This document shows, piece by piece, positions 15,927-24,984 of a DNA stretch of 57,145 nt. Below the pieces are notes generated by a model, which was not told the origin of the DNA, ran no database searches, and worked only from the letters and a program-made list of their open reading frames with translations. How positions within the stretch are numbered: position 1 is the first letter of the stretch; every line of letters begins with the position of its first letter. The stretch spans positions 1 to 57,145 of the forward strand of contig JAAXHG010000012.1 of assembly GCA_012270995.1 (NCBI GenBank). The letters run 5' to 3'. Made by a program: the position numbers and the translations under genes. This stretch comes from Vicinamibacteraceae bacterium. Lineage in GTDB: Bacteria > Acidobacteriota > Thermoanaerobaculia > Multivoradales > Multivoraceae.

Positions 15927-17633
15927 GTGGCAAGCGCGGACGAGAGCGCCAAGAGCGGCGGAGCACACGAGAGCAAGGACCAGGCCGACGCCAAGGCTCG
16001 TTCGGTTGAAGCCGAAGAGGCCGCGGCCAGGAAGGCCGCCGCTGAAGCGGCGCGCAAGGCAGCCGCAGCCGAGCGCAGGGCGAAGATCGCTGCCGAGAAG
16101 AAGGCGGCGGCTCAGCAGGCGGCCCGTGAGGCGAAGTCGTTGTCGGCCGCTGCCGCCAGAGCGGAGAAGGTGGCCGAGACCAGGAAGGCGTCAGCCGCGT
16201 CAGCCGCGAGGGCGGCGACCGAACGCCGGGCCGCCGCGAGGAAGGCGGAGAGGGCGGCGACTTCCGGCAGGACGGCCGCGGAGAAAGCCGCCGAGATCGT
16301 CACGGTTCGGAAGGCGGCCGCACAGCAGGCAGTGCAGGACGGGAAGGCCGCGGCCGCGGCGGCCCGGAAGGCCGAGCGCGAGGCCGAGGTGCTCAAGGCG
16401 GCCGACGAAGCGGCCGCCCGGAAGGCCGTCGAGTTGTCCCGGTCCGCCAGGGAAGCGGTCAGGACCCTGCGCTCGGCGGAGGCGGCGGCGAAGCGGGCGG
16501 ATCGTGATCTGGCGGCCAAGGCCGCGGCCGCGGAGCAGGCGGCCCAGGTGGCCGCGGAGCGCGGCGTGGCGCTCGAGGAAGCCCGGAAGGTCGAGGCCGC
16601 CGAGCGCGCGGCTGCCGATACGGCCGTGGTCGTCGCGCGCGAGGAAAAGGAAGCCGCGAAGAAGGCCGCTCGCGAGGCCGTGGCCGGTCGAACCCTGGCG
16701 ACGCGGGCCGAACGCAAGGCCCTGAACGCCGCGGAGGCCGCGGCCAGGGGACGGGAGGAAGCGGCCGCGAGGAAGAAGGAAGCCGCGCAGTCGACGAGGC
16801 TTGCCGCGACGACGGGGACCGCCGCTCAGAAGGCGACGAAGCTCGCGGCGGATCGCAAGACGGCAGCCCAGGCCGCGACCAGGGACTCCGCGGCCAAGGG
16901 GGTCGCGGCGCGGAAGGCGGCGCGTACGGCGGCCTCGCGGACGGCTGCGCATGAGAAGGCCGCCAAGGCGGTGGCTGAGGCGAAGGTCGCTGCCCGGGAG
17001 GCCGAGCGGGCTGCCGCCGCCGCCCGGAAGCGGGTAGCCAAGGCCCGGGAGGCGGAGGAAGCCGAGGCGAAGAAAGCTCAGGAGGAGGCCGCGCAGACGG
17101 CCGCTCAGGAGACCGCCGAAGAGGAAACCGCGCCCGATCTGGCGGCGAAGCAGCGTCTGGCCCGGAAGAAGGCTGCCCGGAAGAAGGCGCCTCCGAGGAA
17201 ACCGCCGACGCTGCTTCTCAGACCGCGGCGCGCCGGTGACGGTCGCAAGAACTCGCGTCGAAAGACCGCCGACATCGATATCGACCGGGTGCGGGCGCGG
17301 CTGGAGGAGAAGCGGCGGGAATTGTTCGGCCGCTACAACCGTGACCTGCACGCGGGCCTGAAGGCGTCGTCCGGCGAAGGCTCGGAAGACCTAGTCGACC
17401 GGGCGAATCACGCCTACAACCGGGAGTTGAACTTCTCGCTCTCCGACAGCGACGGCATTCTGCTGAACCGGATCGTCGAAGCGACGGCCCGGCTCGACGA
17501 CGGAACGTTCGGCATCTGCGTCCACTGCAGCAACGATCTGGGCCGCGCCAGGCTGGAGGCCGTGCCGTGGGCGCCCTACTGCATCGACTGTCAGGAACTC
17601 GAAGAGAAGGGCCGGCTCCCCGCAGACGAGTGA
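15927..17633 (+). CDS. Ala/Lys-rich coiled-coil protein with C-terminal DksA/TraR zinc finger
   Basis: The protein is about 568 residues. From about 15 to 430 it is low-complexity Ala/Lys/Arg/Glu sequence with repeated AARKA/EKAA units, predicted to form long charged helices. The last 115 residues (from ADIDIDRVRARL) are a DksA/TraR-like module: a helical hairpin and a four-Cys finger, CVHC ... YCIDC. DksA proteins bind RNA polymerase through the secondary channel and mediate ppGpp effects; ordinary members are about 120-150 residues. The basic alanine-rich arm resembles histone H1-like tails and may bind DNA. GTG 15927 is preferred over GTG 15912 because agggg lies 7 bases before it. Its stop overlaps holA (GTGA). 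Confidence 0.85.
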   Translation: MASADESAKSGGAHESKDQADAKARSVEAEEAAARKAAAEAARKAAAAERRAKIAAEKKAAAQQAAREAKSLSAAAARAEKVAETRKASAASAARAATERRAAARKAERAATSGRTAAEKAAEIVTVRKAAAQQAVQDGKAAAAAARKAEREAEVLKAADEAAARKAVELSRSAREAVRTLRSAEAAAKRADRDLAAKAAAAEQAAQVAAERGVALEEARKVEAAERAAADTAVVVAREEKEAAKKAAREAVAGRTLATRAERKALNAAEAAARGREEAAARKKEAAQSTRLAATTGTAAQKATKLAADRKTAAQAATRDSAAKGVAARKAARTAASRTAAHEKAAKAVAEAKVAAREAERAAAAARKRVAKAREAEEAEAKKAQEEAAQTAAQETAEEETAPDLAAKQRLARKKAARKKAPPRKPPTLLLRPRRAGDGRKNSRRKTADIDIDRVRARLEEKRRELFGRYNRDLHAGLKASSGEGSEDLVDRANHAYNRELNFSLSDSDGILLNRIVEATARLDDGTFGICVHCSNDLGRARLEAVPWAPYCIDCQELEEKGRLPADE

Positions 17634-19213
17634 AGGCACCCGAAATCGACGCCGCCGTCGAGCGAATCGAAGGCGGTGACCGCCAGCCGCTCTACCTGGT
17701 GATCGGCGAGCAGGTGCTGGCCACCCGAGAGGCGAGTCGAATTGCAGAGGCGCTGGCTGCCGCGGCCGGTTGTGAGGTGGCGCTTCACAAGGGCGCGGCC
17801 GGCGCGGAACTGGGGTCGGTTCTGGCCGATCTGTTCACCTTCTCCCTGTTTGAGCCGGCCAAGGTCGCGTTGGTCGAGGGCAGTGCGGAGTTTGCCGACA
17901 GGGATGCCGCGGCCGAGCTGATCGACGAGGCAGCCGAGGTTCTTGGGGATGAGTACCGCGTGGCCGGCGAGGGGCTCTCCGTGGCCGCGAGAAAGGCGGC
18001 GGGTCCGCTTCTTCAGACGTTGCGGCTGTTTGGAATCGACCCGCTTGCCGGCGCCGCCGAGGAGGCGATCGCCGCGCTGCCCGACTCGGCTCTGGCGGGC
18101 GGAAAGAGCCAGCGCAAGGACGGGCGCCGAGGCCGGCCGAAGAAGGAGCGGGTTCAGCTTGCCCGCGGACTTTCAGCGCTACTCGAGGCCGCGCGAGCGG
18201 CGGACCTGACCGGATGGTCAGCGAGCAACCTGGCGGAACTCGACCGGGCCGCGGGAGGTGGCCTGCCGGAAGGCCACGCCCTGGTGTTCGCCGAACGGAG
18301 CGTCGATCGCTATCACCCCCTTGTCCGCCGTCTTCTTGACCGGAACGTGGCTTTCGAGGTCGGACAGCTCGCCCTCGATCGCGGAGGTAAGGCGACTGGC
18401 CTCGGACCGGTCGTGGCCGAGCTGGAGCGGGAGACGGGCGTGCGGATCGACCGGGCCGCGGCCCAGGAGTTGGCGCGCCGTACGCTCCGCAAGGAGGGCT
18501 GGGGCACCTCCGTGGCGGATGCGGCCTCGGCCGCACGCTTCGCGGCGGAGTATCGGAAGATCGCGGCCGGCGTGCCGGAGGGCGGTGGCCGGATCGACCG
18601 CGCCACGGTGGAAGAGTCGGTGGTGGACCGGGGCGAGCAGGACGTCTGGGATGTCTTCAATGCGATGGAAGGCCAGAAGCCTGGCGCGGCATTGGCTGCG
18701 CTTCGTCGCTACTTCGACAGTGCGGCGGACCGACAGGGCGAGCGATTCAGGTTCCTGAGTCTTCTGGCCGGCCGCTGTCAGCAGTTGGCCGCCACCCACG
18801 GGATCGCCATGGCTCACAGTCTGCCGGAAGCGAGGAACTTCAACGGCTTCAAGGCCCGTGTGTTGCCGAAGTTGATGGCGGAGTGGCCAGATACGGTGAA
18901 GAAGCCCGGCCCATGGCCCCTCTTCAACATGTACAAGGCAGCCATGGCCCGTCGCAGTCCAGAGGCCGTTTCGGCGATGAGTGAGCTTCCTTGGAAGGTC
19001 CTCGAGACAGAGATTCGCTTGCGGGGTGGTAGCGGGGAAGCCGGCGCCGCGCTTGAAGCTCTGGTTCTGGCGGTTGCCGGAGGAGGCCGGCCGGCGAGCG
19101 GGGTCGCTTCACGGTCGGGGCAGGGAGACGGCTCGCGCGCGCCCGTTTCGCCGCGGGGTGCCGGCCCGGGCGCGCGCCGTTCGACCGCACGACGCGGCCG
19201 CCGTCGTCGCTGA
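17630..19213 (+). CDS. holA: DNA polymerase III delta subunit, long form
   Basis: The clamp-loader delta subunit opens the sliding clamp. The product is 527 residues, against about 340 in most bacteria. It begins with PLYLVIGEQ and ends its conserved part with WKVLETEIRLRGG. The core features are LVEGSAEF in the N-terminal AAA-like domain and a helical C-terminal collar. The extra length comes from a basic, probably disordered insertion near 170-190 (KSQRKDGRRGRPKKERVQ) and a Gly/Ser/Arg-rich tail after about 480. GTG 17630 overlaps the preceding TGA, coupling it to the DksA-like gene. mutM starts 4 bases downstream. Confidence 0.8.
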   Translation: MKAPEIDAAVERIEGGDRQPLYLVIGEQVLATREASRIAEALAAAAGCEVALHKGAAGAELGSVLADLFTFSLFEPAKVALVEGSAEFADRDAAAELIDEAAEVLGDEYRVAGEGLSVAARKAAGPLLQTLRLFGIDPLAGAAEEAIAALPDSALAGGKSQRKDGRRGRPKKERVQLARGLSALLEAARAADLTGWSASNLAELDRAAGGGLPEGHALVFAERSVDRYHPLVRRLLDRNVAFEVGQLALDRGGKATGLGPVVAELERETGVRIDRAAAQELARRTLRKEGWGTSVADAASAARFAAEYRKIAAGVPEGGGRIDRATVEESVVDRGEQDVWDVFNAMEGQKPGAALAALRRYFDSAADRQGERFRFLSLLAGRCQQLAATHGIAMAHSLPEARNFNGFKARVLPKLMAEWPDTVKKPGPWPLFNMYKAAMARRSPEAVSAMSELPWKVLETEIRLRGGSGEAGAALEALVLAVAGGGRPASGVASRSGQGDGSRAPVSPRGAGPGARRSTARRGRRRR

Positions 19214-19216
19214 AAC

Positions 19217-20041
19217 GTGCCCGAACTACCCGAAGTCGAGGTCCTGCGCCGGAGCCTGGAGCGACCGCTCGTCGGCGACCGCTTCGAGGCGGTCCGCGTC
19301 CACTTCCCGACCTTGCGCGAACCACTGTGCGAAGGGCGGCTGCGGCGCCTCGAAGGCCGCAGGGTCCTCGGCCTGCGCCGGCGCGCGAAGTACCTGTGGA
19401 TCGACGCTTCCGGCGGCCAGACCCTGGTGGTGCATCTCGGGATGAGCGGCCGTCTGACTCTGGTCGACCGGTCCGCGCCGCTGGTGGATCACGAGCACCT
19501 CGGCTTCGAGCTGGCGTCGGGTCGCCGCCTTCGCCTCCGCGATCCGCGGCGTTTCGGCATGGCCTTCGTCGCGTCGACGGAGAGCCTGGATCGCGACCGT
19601 CACTTCCATCATCTGGGCGCGGAGCCGCTCGGGCCGGTGTTCGACGGCGCTCACCTGGCGGATCTGGCCCGCGGCCGTCGCGCCCCGGTCAAGAGCTTCC
19701 TGATGGACGCCTCGGTCGTCGTCGGCGTGGGCAACATCTACGCCTCCGAGGCGTTGTACCGCGCCGGCATCCACCCCCGGCGGTCCGTGGCGCGCATCGC
19801 GCGCCGCCGATTCGACCGCCTCGCCGAGGCGGTTCGCGCGGTGCTCGGCGAGGCGATCGAGCAGGGCGGCACGACGCTCAACGACTTCGCCGACGGCGCC
19901 GGCGACTCAGGCTACTTCCAGGTCTCGCTCGACGTCTACGACCGGGAAGGCGAGGCCTGCCCGTCGGGCTGCGGTTCCGTCATCCGCCGGATCGTGATCT
20001 CGAATCGAAGTACGTACTACTGCCTGCGCTGTCAGCGGTGA
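19217..20041 (+). CDS. mutM: Formamidopyrimidine-DNA glycosylase
   Basis: This bifunctional glycosylase/AP lyase removes 8-oxoguanine. At 274 residues it has the Fpg hallmarks: the catalytic proline and glutamate in (M)PELPEVE, a lysine in RRAKYLW, the helix-two-turn-helix VGVGNIYASEALY, and a complete C-terminal zinc finger (CPSGC and CLRC). GTG 19217 is fixed by the requirement for Pro right after the initiator. It follows holA by 4 bases and is probably in that operon. Confidence 0.96.
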   Translation: MPELPEVEVLRRSLERPLVGDRFEAVRVHFPTLREPLCEGRLRRLEGRRVLGLRRRAKYLWIDASGGQTLVVHLGMSGRLTLVDRSAPLVDHEHLGFELASGRRLRLRDPRRFGMAFVASTESLDRDRHFHHLGAEPLGPVFDGAHLADLARGRRAPVKSFLMDASVVVGVGNIYASEALYRAGIHPRRSVARIARRRFDRLAEAVRAVLGEAIEQGGTTLNDFADGAGDSGYFQVSLDVYDREGEACPSGCGSVIRRIVISNRSTYYCLRCQR

Positions 20042-20048
20042 GGCCCCG

Positions 20049-20459
20049 GTGTACGATGCCTGGATGGGTCACAGCCCGCCCGAGCACCTGCTAGAGGCTG
20101 TCGCTGCCGCGGCAAGAGCGACGGTCGGGCTTGACCTGCTCATCCTGTACGGATCGCGGGCGCGGGGCGATGCGCTTCCGAGCGCGGACTGGGACTTCGG
20201 CTATCTCGCGGACGAGGCTGCGGACGTGCCGGGCCTTCTCGCCGCCCTCGTCGAGGTTCTAGGAGACGACAACGTCGATCTCGTTGATCTCGACCGGACA
20301 ACCGGTCTCCTGCGCTTCAGATCCTCCCGCGACGGCGTTCTGGTGCATGAGTCGGAGTCCGGTTTGTTCGACCGCTACCGGCTCGACGCGGCTCGCTTCT
20401 GGTGCGAGAACGCCTCCGTCTTCGAGCAGGGCTACCAAGAGACCCTGGAGGCCTTGTAG
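20049..20459 (+). CDS. mntA: MNT-type nucleotidyltransferase antitoxin
   Basis: This 136-residue minimal nucleotidyltransferase has the signature GSRARGDALPSADWD (GSx10DxD), retaining both metal-binding Asp. In MntA/HepT modules this protein neutralises the HEPN RNase by adding AMP groups to a Tyr near its active site. GTG 20049 is used; in-frame ATG 20064 is an alternative that still leaves the whole domain. It lies 8 bases after mutM, so the module may have been captured into that operon, and the HEPN gene follows directly. Confidence 0.85.
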   Translation: MYDAWMGHSPPEHLLEAVAAAARATVGLDLLILYGSRARGDALPSADWDFGYLADEAADVPGLLAALVEVLGDDNVDLVDLDRTTGLLRFRSSRDGVLVHESESGLFDRYRLDAARFWCENASVFEQGYQETLEAL

Positions 20460-20461
20460 CC

Positions 20462-20887
20462 CTGCCCGTCCTCGACCGAGCCGTCCTCGCCGAGCGCGTC
20501 ATGACGGTCGAGCGTCATCTCGACCGGGTGAAGGATCGCTTGCCTGCCTCGTCAGACGACTTCCGGCCTGCGAGCGATGCGTCGGACGCCGTCGTACTTC
20601 ATCTCTGGCAGGCGACGCAGATCGTGATCGACCTCGCGATGGGAGCTTGCCTGGCGCTGGATCTGGGTACTCCGCGCAGCTACGGGGACGCGTTTCGACG
20701 CCTCGAGAACGACGGAATCATCGACACCGCCCTCGCCGACCGCCTCGTCCGTGCCGCCGGATTCCGCAATCTCGTCGCTCACGCCTACGAGTCGTTGGAC
20801 ATGGCGCGCGTCCATGAAGCTGCCACGACCGGCCCGGCCGACCTCCGCCGGTTCATGGCTTGCGTCAGCGATCACGCGACGTCGTAG
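20462..20887 (+). CDS. hepT: HEPN-domain ribonuclease toxin, HepT-like
   Basis: This HEPN protein of the DUF86/HepT family is about 141 residues. The RNase motif Rx4-6H is present as RNLVAH in RAAGFRNLVAHAYE, and the Tyr just after it is the usual target of AMPylation by MntA. The start is uncertain. HepT-like sequence (VLDRAVLAERVMTVERHL) begins before ATG 20501 but there is no ATG, GTG or TTG close by; CTG 20462, three bases after the mntA stop, gives the expected length, while GTG 20402 overlaps mntA by 58 bases. I chose CTG. The TAG stop begins a short repeat shared with 6085. Confidence 0.8.
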   Translation: MPVLDRAVLAERVMTVERHLDRVKDRLPASSDDFRPASDASDAVVLHLWQATQIVIDLAMGACLALDLGTPRSYGDAFRRLENDGIIDTALADRLVRAAGFRNLVAHAYESLDMARVHEAATTGPADLRRFMACVSDHATS

Positions 20888-20914
20888 CGCCGCCAGACCC
20901 GTCGCGAGGCTCCA
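20885..20914 (+). repeat. Short dispersed repeat, copy 2
   Basis: The sequence beginning tagcgccgccagaccc matches 6085-6113 closely. Its first three bases are the hepT stop codon. It lies between the convergent hepT and SLC13 genes, so it may function at the end of one or both transcripts. Confidence 0.45.
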
Positions 20915-20948
20915 GGACCGCGGAGCTTGAGTGCCCCGGCAAGTCCGC

Positions 20949-22727
20949 TCAATCGAGCGGCCAGAACACGGGGATCAGCCACACCGACAGAACGCAGAAG
21001 GCGATCTTGAGCGGCGCACCGAACTTGACGTAGTCCATGAAGCGGTAGCCGCCCGGGCCGAAGACCATCGCGTTCGTCTGGTAGCCCATCGGCGTCAGGA
21101 AGCTGGCGGAAGCGGCGAAGGCGACGGTCATCATGAAGGGCTTCGGGTCGAGCCCCATCGACGCGGCGGCGGTGCCCGCGATCGGCACCATGAGCACCGC
21201 GGTCGAGTTGTTCGAGACGATCTCCGAGAGCAGGGCCGTCGCCAGGTAGACCAGCGCGATGACCGCCCAGGGCCCGTAGTCCGCGCCTGCATTCGCGATC
21301 GTCTCTCCGATCATCGCCGCGAGGCCGGTCTTCTCCATCGCGATCCCCATCGGCAGGATGCCGACGAGCAGGAAGATGACGGTCCAGTTGATCGCCTCGT
21401 ATGCCTGCTGCACCGAGATGCCGCCGAAGACGATGAGCGCCACGGCGCCCAGGATCGAGGCCTTCAGGATCGAGGTGACGCCGGTGGCGGCGACGATGAC
21501 GACGATCGGGATGATCACGACGGCGAGCCACCAACGCCGCGGGATGACGAGGCGCAGCTTGACGTCCTGCTGGAGCGGGATGAAGTCCTCCGTCTCGTAG
21601 AGGGCCTCGATCCGCGAACGGGGGCCGAACACGAGCAGCGTGTCCCAGTTGTGGAGGACGATGTGGGTCAGCTTCTCGCGGATCGGGTCGCCGGTGCGGT
21701 TGAGCGCCAGCACGAAGCAGCCGAAGCGGCGCCGGAAGTCCAGCTCGCGAATCGTCGAGCCGGTGAGCCGGGAGACCGGCGAGAGCTGGATCTCCGCCAT
21801 GATGTTGTTCTGGTCCGAGAGATCGCGGTCGCCGATCTTCGCTTCGGTGCGAAGGCGCAGGCCGTAGTGGTCCCGGAAGCTGACGATGTCGTCCATCCGG
21901 CCTTCGACGATCAGGAGGTCGCCGCCCTGAATGGGTGTGGCGCGGAGTTCGACGGCAATCCGCTCCTCGCCACGCAGGATCTCGAGCACGGTGAGCCGGA
22001 AGCGCTCGTTGATGTTGGCCTCGACCACGTTGCTGCCGACGAGCGAACTCCCCTCCGGCACCTGGACCTCGGTCAGGAACGAAGACAGTTGGTACTTGGT
22101 CGTGAGGTCGGATGCGCCGGCGCGATCCGGGAGGCGGCGCATCGGCACGAGGACGATGTAGGCGAAGCCGACAACCAGGAGGATCAGTCCGAGTGCCAGG
22201 AACTCGAACATGCTGAAGGCTCCGTAGCCGTACTCCGCCGACATGGAGGCGACCAGCAGGTTCGTTGACGTGCCGATCAGGGTGCAGGTGCCGCCGATGA
22301 TCGAGAGGTAGGAGAGGGGGAGCAGGATCCGGGACGGCGACACGCCGTAGTGCTTCCCGATCTGGATGCCGACCGGCATCAGGATCGCCAGCGCGGCGGT
22401 GTTGTTGATGAAGGCCGAGAGGACGCCGCAGACCAGGATCAGGGCGATCGCGGCGGCCCAGTGCGTGTGGCCGGACATCTGCGCGAGCTTCTGGCCGAAG
22501 CGGTCGATCAGACCGGTATGGGTCAGGCCGTAGCTCAGGATGAACATCATCATCACGGTGATGACGGCGTCGTTGCTGAAACCGCGGATCGCCTCCTGGG
22601 GCGTTACCAAACCGAACAGGAGCAGCAGTCCCAGGCTGGAGAGGGCGACCGCGTCGATCCGCAGCCATTCGAAGCTGAACGCCAGGAACGTGAAGACGAT
22701 GACGGCGATGAGGATCCAGATTTCCAT
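20949..22727 (-). CDS. SLC13-family permease with two TrkA-C (RCK_C) domains
   Basis: This 592-residue integral membrane transporter belongs to the DASS/SLC13 group (Na+-coupled dicarboxylate, sulfate or related anions). The inverted-repeat helix bundles are at about 1-195 and 400-592. Substrate and Na+ loops show as FINNTAALAILMP in the first half and SNNSTAVLMVP in the second. The cytoplasmic middle (about 215-380) carries two TrkA-C ligand-binding modules, with VQVPEGSSLVG opening the first and ELDFRRRFGCFVL in the second. The frame extends 75 codons upstream, but ATG 22727 begins the first membrane helix. Nearby sulfur metabolism makes sulfate or another oxyanion plausible; this is inference. 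Confidence 0.9.
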   Translation of the reverse strand: MEIWILIAVIVFTFLAFSFEWLRIDAVALSSLGLLLLFGLVTPQEAIRGFSNDAVITVMMMFILSYGLTHTGLIDRFGQKLAQMSGHTHWAAAIALILVCGVLSAFINNTAALAILMPVGIQIGKHYGVSPSRILLPLSYLSIIGGTCTLIGTSTNLLVASMSAEYGYGAFSMFEFLALGLILLVVGFAYIVLVPMRRLPDRAGASDLTTKYQLSSFLTEVQVPEGSSLVGSNVVEANINERFRLTVLEILRGEERIAVELRATPIQGGDLLIVEGRMDDIVSFRDHYGLRLRTEAKIGDRDLSDQNNIMAEIQLSPVSRLTGSTIRELDFRRRFGCFVLALNRTGDPIREKLTHIVLHNWDTLLVFGPRSRIEALYETEDFIPLQQDVKLRLVIPRRWWLAVVIIPIVVIVAATGVTSILKASILGAVALIVFGGISVQQAYEAINWTVIFLLVGILPMGIAMEKTGLAAMIGETIANAGADYGPWAVIALVYLATALLSEIVSNNSTAVLMVPIAGTAAASMGLDPKPFMMTVAFAASASFLTPMGYQTNAMVFGPGGYRFMDYVKFGAPLKIAFCVLSVWLIPVFWPLD

Positions 22728-23110
22728 TGGCTGGGAGGGCAGGAAAGAGGGCCAATCGTAGCGCGCTAGCCATATGCTCGTTGGTCGAGTCAGTTCATCC
22801 AGATCATCGGCTCCGTCTCTATTGGACCAAGGACCGTGATCCGAGAGCGCGTGCGCTTCTCGCGCGGCACGGCCTCCTGACGGCTGGAGGTCTGGGAACA
22901 GGGGCGCGGGTTCCCGCACTCGGCAACTGCTTGGCCTTGGGGCGCTGACCACGCGACAGCGCGGACGGCAGGGAGCGAAGTTACGCTGGTTGGGGTTGCC
23001 CCAGTTTCGTGGACGGGATTATCCCGTTTTCTGTTGAACTTCGCTAATGGCGGTCCCGTGTTGTGATGAACGAGGAAGCGTCCAGACCCATACTCCCTAC
23101 ACCTTTGATG
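22728..23110. other. Gene-free stretch with a compound palindrome
   Basis: No convincing coding frame is present. At 22974-23045 an outer inverted pair, agcgaagtt and aacttcgct, encloses two hairpins: tgggg-ttg-cccca (22991-23003) and acgggat-t-atcccgt (23013-23027). In RNA this folds as a three-way junction. It lies about 250 bases before the permease start and about 65 bases after the end of the IS256 fragment, so it may be the permease leader or the remnant end of the insertion sequence. Confidence 0.5.
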
Positions 23111-23845
23111 CTACGCGGCCTTGGTCTGTGAATCAACGTGAGGCGAGCGACGTTCGAGCGCCTGGATGAGTTTGGGCATGTCTCGGTAGCCGCGTACCCG
23201 GTGGAAGCGACATTGTGCATCGAGGAGGGCGGCGCCGATCCAGCGTTGGATCATGGCGCCGCCGCGCCAGCGCTTGACGTTGCGGGTGTAGCGCTGCACC
23301 GAGCCGTTGAGACTCTCGATCGGGTTGGTGCTGCGCATCGTCTTCTGGAGAGCGCCGGCGAGCCCGAGTGTGAGCACGGTGACGGTTTCCTCCATGCCTT
23401 CGCGCAGGGAGGCCGCGGCGCCGGGATGCTCCCGTTCCAGATGGCTGGCGATCTGGCGCAGGCGCTTCAGCGCCGTCTTGGCGGACTTGCTGTCCCATGC
23501 CTTGCGCAGGGCCCGACGGATCGAGGCCCGCTTCCCTTCGGGCAGATGATCCTCGACGTTCCGCGTCTTGTTTACCTGGCAGCGCTGCACCTCGGCGCAG
23601 TCGCCGAAGACGTCCCCGATCGCCCGACGCAGGGCCTTTCCGCCGTCGATGACGAACAGCAACGACTTCTCCGTCGACAGCCCGCGTTCGACCAGATCGG
23701 CCAGAAGAGAACGCACCACCGTGGTGTTTTCCGTCGAACCCTCGCGCATGCCCAGAACCAGCTTGCGGCCGCAGACCAGAACGCCCAAGGCGATCAGGAT
23801 GCAGTGGTCCCGAAAGTACTTCGCGTCCACGTACACCGTCCGCAC
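23111..23845 (-). pseudogene. IS256-family transposase, 5'-truncated
   Basis: 244 residues correspond to the C-terminal part of a Mutator/IS256 transposase. The catalytic residues are still seen in VYVDAKYF (first Asp), VIDGGKALR (second Asp) and NPIESLNG (Glu), but the roughly 150-residue N-terminal DNA-binding part is missing. The frame is cut just upstream where an ISL3 element begins at 23864. No continuation was found on the far side of that element, so the loss involved more than a clean insertion. It differs clearly from the IS256 copy at 38131. Confidence 0.8.
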
Positions 23846-23863
23846 GTCCTCGCCCTCAAGCGA

Positions 23864-24984
23864 GGTTCTTCAGGGTTGCTGGTGGAAGCGACGTAGGATC
23901 GCTGTATGCGTGACACAGACTTGTACGGTCGGATTCTGGGCGTCGAAAGCCCCTGGGAGGTGACGGGCGTCGAGCTTCGGCTCGAGGCCGGCGAAGTGGA
24001 GGTGTTCGTGGCTCGTGGCGGGGGCGAGTCGTTCCGTTCTCGGGGGTGCGGCGGGGCGGCGAGTCGGCACGACTCGCGTCGTCGGCGGTGGCGCGTCTGC
24101 TGGACCTGAGTTGGGACCAGGTGTCGGGGGTCATGGAGCGGGCGGTGAAGCGCGGATTTGAGCGCCGCGGGAAGGCGCCGGGATCTCGGGTTCTCGGCGT
24201 GGACGAGACGTCGTTTCAGAAGCGGCACGAGTACGTGACGGTGGTGGCCGACATCGACGGCGAAGGGCGGGTCCACCATGTGGCGGACGGTCGCGGCAAG
24301 GCCGCTCTGTCTTCGTACTACGAATCGTTGTCGGAGGCGGAGCTGTCGAAGATCGAGACGGTGGCGATGGACATGTGGCCCGCCTACATCTCGGCTACCG
24401 TCTCCTGCTTGGCTGAGGGGGGGCACAAGATCGCGTACGACAAGTTCCACGTCGCGGCGCATCTCGGCGGCGCGGTGGACGAAGTGCGCAGGGAAGAGCA
24501 CCGACGGTTGCGCAGCCTGGGCGACGAAGGCCTGACCGACACGCGCCATTTGTGGCTGTACCACCCGGACCGGGTGCCTGAGCATCGGTGGCATCGCTTC
24601 AAGGAGTTGATCGACGGCACCACCAAGACGGCTCGCTGCTGGCACCTGAAGGAAGTGGCGATGATGATGTGGGAGACCCGCGATCGCGCCGAGGTGCGAC
24701 GGATCTTCGAGGGCTGGTACTCGTGGGCGATCCGCAGCCGCCTGGAGCCGATGAAGAAGGGCGCCCGCATGATCAAGGCTCATCTCGACGGCGTGCTGAA
24801 CGCCATCGAACGAGGCGTGAACAACGCTCGTCTCGAAGCCATCAACTCGGTGATCCAGTCGCTCAAGAGAACGGCCCGCCGATATCGCAATCGCGACCGC
24901 TTCCGAACCGCCATCTACTTCCGTCTCGGCGGACTCGACCTCTACCCCGATTCACTCACATTCCACACGAAACCCTGAAGAGCC
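23864..24984 (+). mobile_element. ISL3-family insertion sequence, internally deleted
   Basis: The element is bounded by imperfect inverted repeats: left ggttcttcagggttgctggt from 23864, right reading ggctcttcagggtttcgtgt inward from 24984, about 20 of 25 matching. It is about 1.12 kb, short for the family. No clean 8-bp target duplication was found (tcaagcga left, gtcctcga right). The transposase inside is broken, so this copy cannot move by itself. Confidence 0.8.
23906..24978 (+). pseudogene. ISL3-family transposase, frameshifted with internal deletion
   Basis: Two overlapping frames encode the two ends. Frame one (ATG 23906 to 24109) gives the N-terminus with LYGRILGVESPWEV and one surviving zinc-site-like Cys. 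Frame two, up to 24978, gives the DDE catalytic part (VLGVDETSF; VAMDMWPAYI; LEAINSVIQ). Between RRRRWR and SAVARLLD about 70 residues of a normal ISL3 transposase are absent and the frame changes. The junction lies in tcggcggtggcgc, which encodes parts of both flanks in different frames, as expected if short direct repeats recombined. The first 20 bases recur at the window's right end. Confidence 0.85.

Noticed and set aside
16200..17351. A 383-codon minus-strand frame opposite the coiled-coil/DksA gene
   Set aside because: It is a Gly/Arg/Leu-rich shadow of the repeated Ala/Lys codons, and the + strand product ends in a recognisable zinc finger.
20872..22773. A second long minus-strand frame over the SLC13 permease gene
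   Set aside because: Its product is Arg/Pro/His-rich with no membrane helices, whereas the frame ending at 20949 has clear permease motifs.
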